From Candidatus Latescibacterota bacterium (GTDB taxonomy: Bacteria > Latescibacterota > UBA2968 > UBA8231), in assembly GCA_003529325.1 (NCBI GenBank), contig DPVW01000257.1, positions 11,594 to 20,883 of the forward strand: 9,290 nt of DNA. Direction: 5' to 3'. The notes beneath the pieces are model-generated. The model was not told the DNA's origin and searched no databases. It saw only the letters and a list, made by a program, of their open reading frames with translations. The position numbers and the translations under genes are program-made. Position 1 is the first letter of the stretch. Every line of letters starts with the position of its first letter. Below are positions 5,370-9,290 of the stretch, piece by piece.

Positions 5370-8222
5370 ATGTCAACACGCACTGGCATCCGTCCCCTGC
5401 TCGCCACAGTCCTGGTGTTGGCGGCGGTGCCGATCCAGGCCGAGACCTGGCGTGTAGGCGACGCCAGCCATCCATGGAATCTGCACCCGGTGAGCTTTGC
5501 CTTGACCACGGGGGAGATTTTTCAACCTCAGTATGACTGGGGTGGCTCCTTCGCCGCAGAGGTCGTCATCGATGATGATGGTGACGGCCTCGTCGATGAG
5601 GACCCCGTCGATCGCATCGACAATGACGGGGACTATCTGTGGAACGAGGATCCAGTCGATGGCATCGACAATGATTTCGATGGACTTATCGATGAGGACG
5701 GTCCTGATCCCCAGCAGGACAACGATGGCGACGGGCTCATCAACGAAGACGGGCGGCACACAGGCGGACAGATATACAACCCCGCCGTGCGTGAGGCCTA
5801 CGCGGCAACACCCTTCTTCCGCTACGAATCAGCAGCCGACGCCATCGCCGATGCCGAGGGCTGGGGTTCGGGATTTGGCTGGGGTGATGACGATGCCGAC
5901 GCACGTTTCAACGAGGACCCCACAAATGGCGTCGATGATGATGGCGATGGGCTCATCGACGAGGACGATGTCGCCCCGGACCTCGTACTGCCCTCCTCCT
6001 GGTTTCGTCCGGTCTTTACCTACGACACCGGTGAACTGACGATCGAACAGCGCCAGGCTCTGCGCTTTGAGGCGACGGATGATGGCTCCTTCCGCGCCGC
6101 CACTACGGGAGGCGACATCACCGCAACGATCGTCAGCCATAATTTCCGCCCGAGTGACTGGGTTCGCTCCATTCGTCTGGACAGCACACGCAACGTTGCG
6201 CGCCTCGCAGATGACCGCTTTCTGGCGGGGCTGTTCAACGAACAGGATCCGTTCCAACTGGGCAGCCAGATCGGCACACCCCGGTTTGGTGATTCAGGTA
6301 ATGGCCAGGTCGCGGACGGCAATTTCAACACGGCGAAGAGTGTCGTCGGGCGCTTCTTTTTCGGCACCTCCCTCAATGGCCTGTTCTGGATCGACCGCAT
6401 CCGCTACTACCCGCGTCCCAACTTCATCGACCGCACGCCAGCCAACTTCACAGTCCGGTTCGGTGGCGACGACCCCAGTGACTTTCGCACATCGGCCTTG
6501 GGGACACAGCTGGTGGCGTCCCGCTTCCTGATCCCGCAACAAATCGATCGATATCGACCCGTCATCAAAAACTACCGTCTCGATCCACCGCAGAAAGTAC
6601 GCGTCCTCGGTCTCGGCGGTGGTTCCTTTGAGTCGGAGGTATGGGAGATCGCCGAAGCGGAGTATTTTGGCCATGGTTATGCTCTCGACGCTTCCTACTA
6701 TTCTGAGATCATCGACGTCGGCCCACGGCAGCCTCGGGTGCGCCGGTACTTCGACCCAGAGGAGACCTGGCGATCCCTTCCCATCGAGCGGATCCGCACC
6801 ATCGACACCGACGGTGATGGCAGCATTTCGTCTACCGAGGAAGCACAGGCGAGGGCAGCGTTGCAGTTTCCCCTTGATCTTGAAGGAGATCCCGTCAGTT
6901 GGGGCAAGGTCCGCTGGCATGGCCAACGCCTTGGCGACGATGGCAACTTGCAGATCCGTGTGCGCGCTGGTTCCAGTCTCGATCCTCGTATCTACCAGCG
7001 TCGTGTGGGCCCCGGTGTTGTCTCCTCCTTTATCGAGGCGCCGATTCTGCTGGACTGGCCACCGCGGGGTAGTCGCCTCGATACCGACAGCTATCTATCG
7101 CTCTCGTCGGTGGCCCGATCCCCATACAAAGAACTGCCCGCCAACCTATTCGGTAACCAGGACGGCGCCGCAGGCGGCTGGACACCGTGGTCGGCCCCCC
7201 TCGATTTCGATGAAGGCTCCGTCGAGTTGGATGCCCCCGGTGGCGTGCCGTTGTCGCTGCCACCGCTGATGCGCTACATCCAATTTCGTGTCGACTTCGC
7301 CTCCACTGAAACCAGCGGCGTACGACTCGACTACCTCGAGTTCGAATACGCTCGCCCCCTCGTGGGACGTGGCGTATTGGTAGAGATCTTCCCGGACACC
7401 GCCGCCGCGTTGGGTCAGCCACTCGATCTGCAGTACGTACTGCGCCCCACCTTCGAGACGGGGACTACCTCCGGCTTCAACCGGATCGATATCGCCGTCA
7501 CGGCACCGGACACGAGGTTGGACAGTCTACTCTTTGACGGCAGACGCTGGCAACCGCTGGCCGAGACTGCCCCCGCCGCACTGGAACAACGTTCCGCCTG
7601 GCTCGACAGTGTCGCCGTGACCGGGTTCAACAGCTACGCCCACGCCGTCTATAACGACGCGGAGGGAAAGCTCAGACTGGGTATCAAAACGGCGACGCTG
7701 ACAGGAGCCAACTTCCCGCGGGGACAGGATCGCGAGATCCGCCTCTATATGCGCACATCGCTGTTCACCTTGCTGACGCGTTTCGAAAGCTGGGTCTGGC
7801 ACGACCAGATAGGTGCAACGATTCCGCAACCGACGAGTGCCGGCAACGCCGCCGACGACCTGCCCTCCGATGGCGTCGCCGTCATCGTCACCGATTCGAG
7901 TCCCGTCGTCGGCGATCTACGCGTGTTGCCCAATCCCTTTACACCAAATGGCGACGGCGTCAACGACGTCACGAATTTCGATTTCGCGCTGCTGCTGTTC
8001 CTGGGAGAGACAGACCTGGAAGTGGACATCAGCACCCTCGGCGGCACCGTCGTGCGCCGGATCGGGCCACTGTCGAGACAAGTAGGGCGCCATGAGGTGG
8101 AATGGGACGGACGGGACGACGACGGCCGACTCGTGCCGCCTGGACTTTACCTCTATCGCTTCACGGCTAACAGCGACGGTGACAACGAATATCAGACGGG
8201 TGTCATCGCGGTGACGTACTGA
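5370..8222 (+). CDS. Large secreted modular protein: Asp-rich Ca-binding-type repeats, EF-hand, C-terminal FlgD-Ig/CHU_C-like domain
   Basis: A 950-residue exported protein. The signal peptide spans residues 1-24 (RTGIRPLLATVLVLAAVP core, cleavage after IQA). Residues 67-128 hold four tandem copies of a 16-residue unit, roughly IDxDxDGLxDEDPVDG. Two more copies follow at 172-200. These resemble thrombospondin-type-3 or EF-hand-like calcium loops. A long beta-rich middle includes a discoidin-like stretch (about 310-375, with ADGNFNTA and IRYYPRPNF). A perfect 12-residue EF-hand loop, DTDGDGSISSTE, sits at 479-490, followed by further beta-sandwich-like sequence. The C-terminus has PNPFTPNGDGVND (854-866) and WDGRDDDG with PPGLYLYRF (912-931), the pattern of FlgD-Ig/CHU_C domains that end many FCB-group exported proteins, some of them type IX secretion cargo. 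The mature chain contains no cysteine. No enzyme motif was recognised; an adhesive, scaffold or glycan-binding surface role is inferred. Confidence 0.88.
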   Translation: MSTRTGIRPLLATVLVLAAVPIQAETWRVGDASHPWNLHPVSFALTTGEIFQPQYDWGGSFAAEVVIDDDGDGLVDEDPVDRIDNDGDYLWNEDPVDGIDNDFDGLIDEDGPDPQQDNDGDGLINEDGRHTGGQIYNPAVREAYAATPFFRYESAADAIADAEGWGSGFGWGDDDADARFNEDPTNGVDDDGDGLIDEDDVAPDLVLPSSWFRPVFTYDTGELTIEQRQALRFEATDDGSFRAATTGGDITATIVSHNFRPSDWVRSIRLDSTRNVARLADDRFLAGLFNEQDPFQLGSQIGTPRFGDSGNGQVADGNFNTAKSVVGRFFFGTSLNGLFWIDRIRYYPRPNFIDRTPANFTVRFGGDDPSDFRTSALGTQLVASRFLIPQQIDRYRPVIKNYRLDPPQKVRVLGLGGGSFESEVWEIAEAEYFGHGYALDASYYSEIIDVGPRQPRVRRYFDPEETWRSLPIERIRTIDTDGDGSISSTEEAQARAALQFPLDLEGDPVSWGKVRWHGQRLGDDGNLQIRVRAGSSLDPRIYQRRVGPGVVSSFIEAPILLDWPPRGSRLDTDSYLSLSSVARSPYKELPANLFGNQDGAAGGWTPWSAPLDFDEGSVELDAPGGVPLSLPPLMRYIQFRVDFASTETSGVRLDYLEFEYARPLVGRGVLVEIFPDTAAALGQPLDLQYVLRPTFETGTTSGFNRIDIAVTAPDTRLDSLLFDGRRWQPLAETAPAALEQRSAWLDSVAVTGFNSYAHAVYNDAEGKLRLGIKTATLTGANFPRGQDREIRLYMRTSLFTLLTRFESWVWHDQIGATIPQPTSAGNAADDLPSDGVAVIVTDSSPVVGDLRVLPNPFTPNGDGVNDVTNFDFALLLFLGETDLEVDISTLGGTVVRRIGPLSRQVGRHEVEWDGRDDDGRLVPPGLYLYRFTANSDGDNEYQTGVIAVTY
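5568..5753 (+). repeat. Tandem 48-base repeat coding Asp-rich calcium-type loops, block 1
   Basis: Four diverged in-frame copies encode IDDDGDGLVDEDPVDR, IDNDGDYLWNEDPVDG, IDNDFDGLIDEDGPDPQ and QDNDGDGLINEDG. The period is 16 residues (48 bases), with one extra residue in copy three and a shortened last copy. Asp spacing (D-x-D-x-D-G) fits calcium coordination. The third bases differ between copies, so this is an old, selected repeat and not a recent slippage expansion. Confidence 0.85.
5883..5969 (+). repeat. Asp-rich repeat, block 2 (two copies)
   Basis: Two further copies of the same unit encode GDDDADARFNEDPTNG and VDDDGDGLIDEDD. They are set apart from block 1 by 43 residues of unrelated sequence containing YNPAVREAYAATPFF and GWGSGFGW. 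The first copy has lost the DG turn (DADAR), so it may bind calcium poorly, while the second keeps the full DDDGDG pattern. Confidence 0.8.
6804..6839 (+). other. Isolated canonical EF-hand loop
   Basis: Codons for DTDGDGSISSTE match the 12-residue EF-hand consensus at positions 1, 3, 5 (Asp), 6 (Gly), 7, 8 (Ile), 9 and 12 (Glu). It is followed by EAQARAAL, which could form the exiting helix. The preceding IERIRTI is short and could be part of the entering helix or a strand, as in dockerin-like or excalibur-like single loops. Confidence 0.7.
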
Positions 8223-8233
8223 GGGGAACCTGA

Positions 8234-9290
8234 TTACTGCACACGACCTGCTTTGACGACGCGAGAATCGTCGGTAATCACCCAGCGATTGATGGCCCCG
8301 TCGTCGTGCAGATCCGTCACCTCCTCGACCCAGGCCTCCCAGCCATAGTCGGTAACGGAGATCTTTGGCGGCCACAGGAAGTCTGCCATCATCCGGTGCG
8401 CCACACCGAGGGTATCCAAACTGGTGGTAAAGTGCTTCTCCTCGCTGCGAAACAGACGCTGACGCCAATAGATCTCGCGCAATAGACGATGGGCCAGATA
8501 CTCCGGTGGCAGTTCGAAATCGAGCTGGGCATCGATATCGGCTTGTTGATCTGAAAAGCGGACGAACCCCCACTGCTCAGGGAAGTGCATGTTGACGAGG
8601 CCCTGGGGAGACCAGACCCAGTTGTCCTCGCGCTTTTCTTTGATCTTCGCATAGCCCTCGCCATCCTGGGCCGGCTCCACCTCCCACTCGACACGGGAGA
8701 AATTTACCTGCCAGACATCGCCGTCCTTCGGCTTCACGGTAGCCCAGGTCGGCCGACGGATGCCTTCCCAGGGGAAAGCGATCTCCACCGACCAGCCCTC
8801 GTCGATGTCACCCGGCTGGTTGATCGTCCCATAGACACGAGTTCCCGTGATCAGACCGGGTATGTCCCATTCGTGTATCGCCGGGCCGCCATCTCTATAT
8901 GGCCGCACCAACAACAGATCCCACTCGGTGGCGAAGGCATTTACCTCGTATTCGTAATAATTGTGGGTGTCCCAATCAGGGTCGATGAAGACCTCGAAAT
9001 CGTTGTCCCGGAAGATGATATCGTCCCTGTTCTTCAGTGTCGCCCAGACGTCGGGCTCCTCGAGAAAAGCAGCGATGTAGAAGTAGTCGTCATCCCACAG
9101 CATCTTCGCTCGGGTACTGAACCGGGGCAGCGGACGCACCTCGCCCTCGATATCGACGAAGGCCTGTGTCCAGGGCGCCTGTTGCCAGGAAGGTTCATCC
9201 AGAGCTCCGTCGATGGTCAGGCGGCCACCAGCGCGTAGGGCGGTATAACGCTCGGGTTGGATCGTCATCAGGTAGTCGGGATCCCATTTG
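8234..9290 (-). CDS. CBM9-like carbohydrate-binding family protein (5' end probably outside window)
   Basis: At least 344 residues from ATG 9268. The frame stays open for seven more codons to the window edge (KWDPDYL), and no signal peptide is present, so the true N-terminus is probably beyond the right edge. Numbered from that Met, the CBM9-like sandwich spans about 15-238: LTIDGALDEPSWQQAPWT (17-34), AKMLWDDDYFYIAAFLEEPD (54-73), DNDFEVFIDPDWDTHNYYEY (89-108), WSVEIAFPW (159-167) and DNWVWSPQGLVNMHFPEQWG (215-234). These fit the 'carbohydrate-binding family 9-like' proteins common in Planctomycetes, Bacteroidetes and related phyla. A further region (254-344) includes LLREIYWRQRLFRSEEKHFTT (262-282), which looks helical, and is not part of the CBM9 core. 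No catalytic site is recognised; a glycan-binding, probably exported protein is inferred. It converges on the large secreted gene with only 11 bases between the stop codons. Confidence 0.87.
   Translation of the reverse strand, partial: KWDPDYLMTIQPERYTALRAGGRLTIDGALDEPSWQQAPWTQAFVDIEGEVRPLPRFSTRAKMLWDDDYFYIAAFLEEPDVWATLKNRDDIIFRDNDFEVFIDPDWDTHNYYEYEVNAFATEWDLLLVRPYRDGGPAIHEWDIPGLITGTRVYGTINQPGDIDEGWSVEIAFPWEGIRRPTWATVKPKDGDVWQVNFSRVEWEVEPAQDGEGYAKIKEKREDNWVWSPQGLVNMHFPEQWGFVRFSDQQADIDAQLDFELPPEYLAHRLLREIYWRQRLFRSEEKHFTTSLDTLGVAHRMMADFLWPPKISVTDYGWEAWVEEVTDLHDDGAINRWVITDDSRVVKAGRVQ

Noticed and set aside
5568..5753. Possible CRISPR-like or satellite array from the periodic GAT/GAC-rich sequence
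   Set aside because: Copies are in frame, diverged at third positions and have no conserved repeat separated by unique spacers. They encode a protein repeat.
8216..8237. Imperfect hairpin (AGG-GGAA-CCT core) across the two convergent stop codons
   Set aside because: Only a three-pair uninterrupted core with mismatches outside, and no T-run on either strand, so it is not supported as a bidirectional terminator.
8585..9238. 217-residue plus-strand open frame opposite the CBM9-like gene
   Set aside because: The minus strand encodes a well-conserved CBM9-like protein over the same bases. The plus-strand frame shows no family motif or ribosome binding site.

Overview
This window looks like chromosomal DNA of a high-GC bacterium, possibly an uncultivated member of the FCB (Fibrobacterota-Chlorobiota-Bacteroidota) side of the tree such as Latescibacterota. 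I base that on a phytanoyl-CoA-dioxygenase-like enzyme, CBM9-like secreted proteins, and a large secreted protein ending in a FlgD-Ig / CHU_C-like domain. This is inference from gene content and not a placement; a MnmG tree would settle it.

Bases 1-4264 hold a tightly packed plus-strand set: the last 40 codons of a homocysteine S-methyltransferase-like gene, a PhyH-type Fe(II)/2-oxoglutarate dioxygenase, a small protein of the misleadingly named 'virulence factor' family, mnmG (tRNA wobble-uridine modification), and an NupG-like MFS transporter. Junctions are a 2-base gap, a 4-base GTGA overlap, a 1-base TAATG overlap and a 22-base gap, so these genes are very probably co-transcribed. Homocysteine methyl transfer and MnmG both draw on one-carbon metabolism, which gives a loose theme. 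No direct functional link is visible.

Bases 4265-8222 hold two plus-strand genes for exported proteins. The first is a roughly 330-residue beta-rich protein with a signal peptide and four cysteines in the predicted mature part. The second is a 950-residue cysteine-free modular protein with a clear signal peptide, six Asp-rich calcium-binding-type repeats of about 16 residues, a lone perfect EF-hand loop, a long beta-rich middle and a C-terminal FlgD-Ig/CHU_C-like domain. They may form a cell-surface or extracellular pair.

Bases 8234-9290 hold, on the minus strand and converging on the large gene, a CBM9-like protein whose reading frame is still open at the window edge, so its N-terminus is probably missing. 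No RNA genes, insertion sequences, CRISPR arrays or att sites were seen, and no gene-free stretch exceeds 100 bases. Nothing here proves a new system. The most unusual item is the calcium-repeat surface protein with its secreted neighbours.
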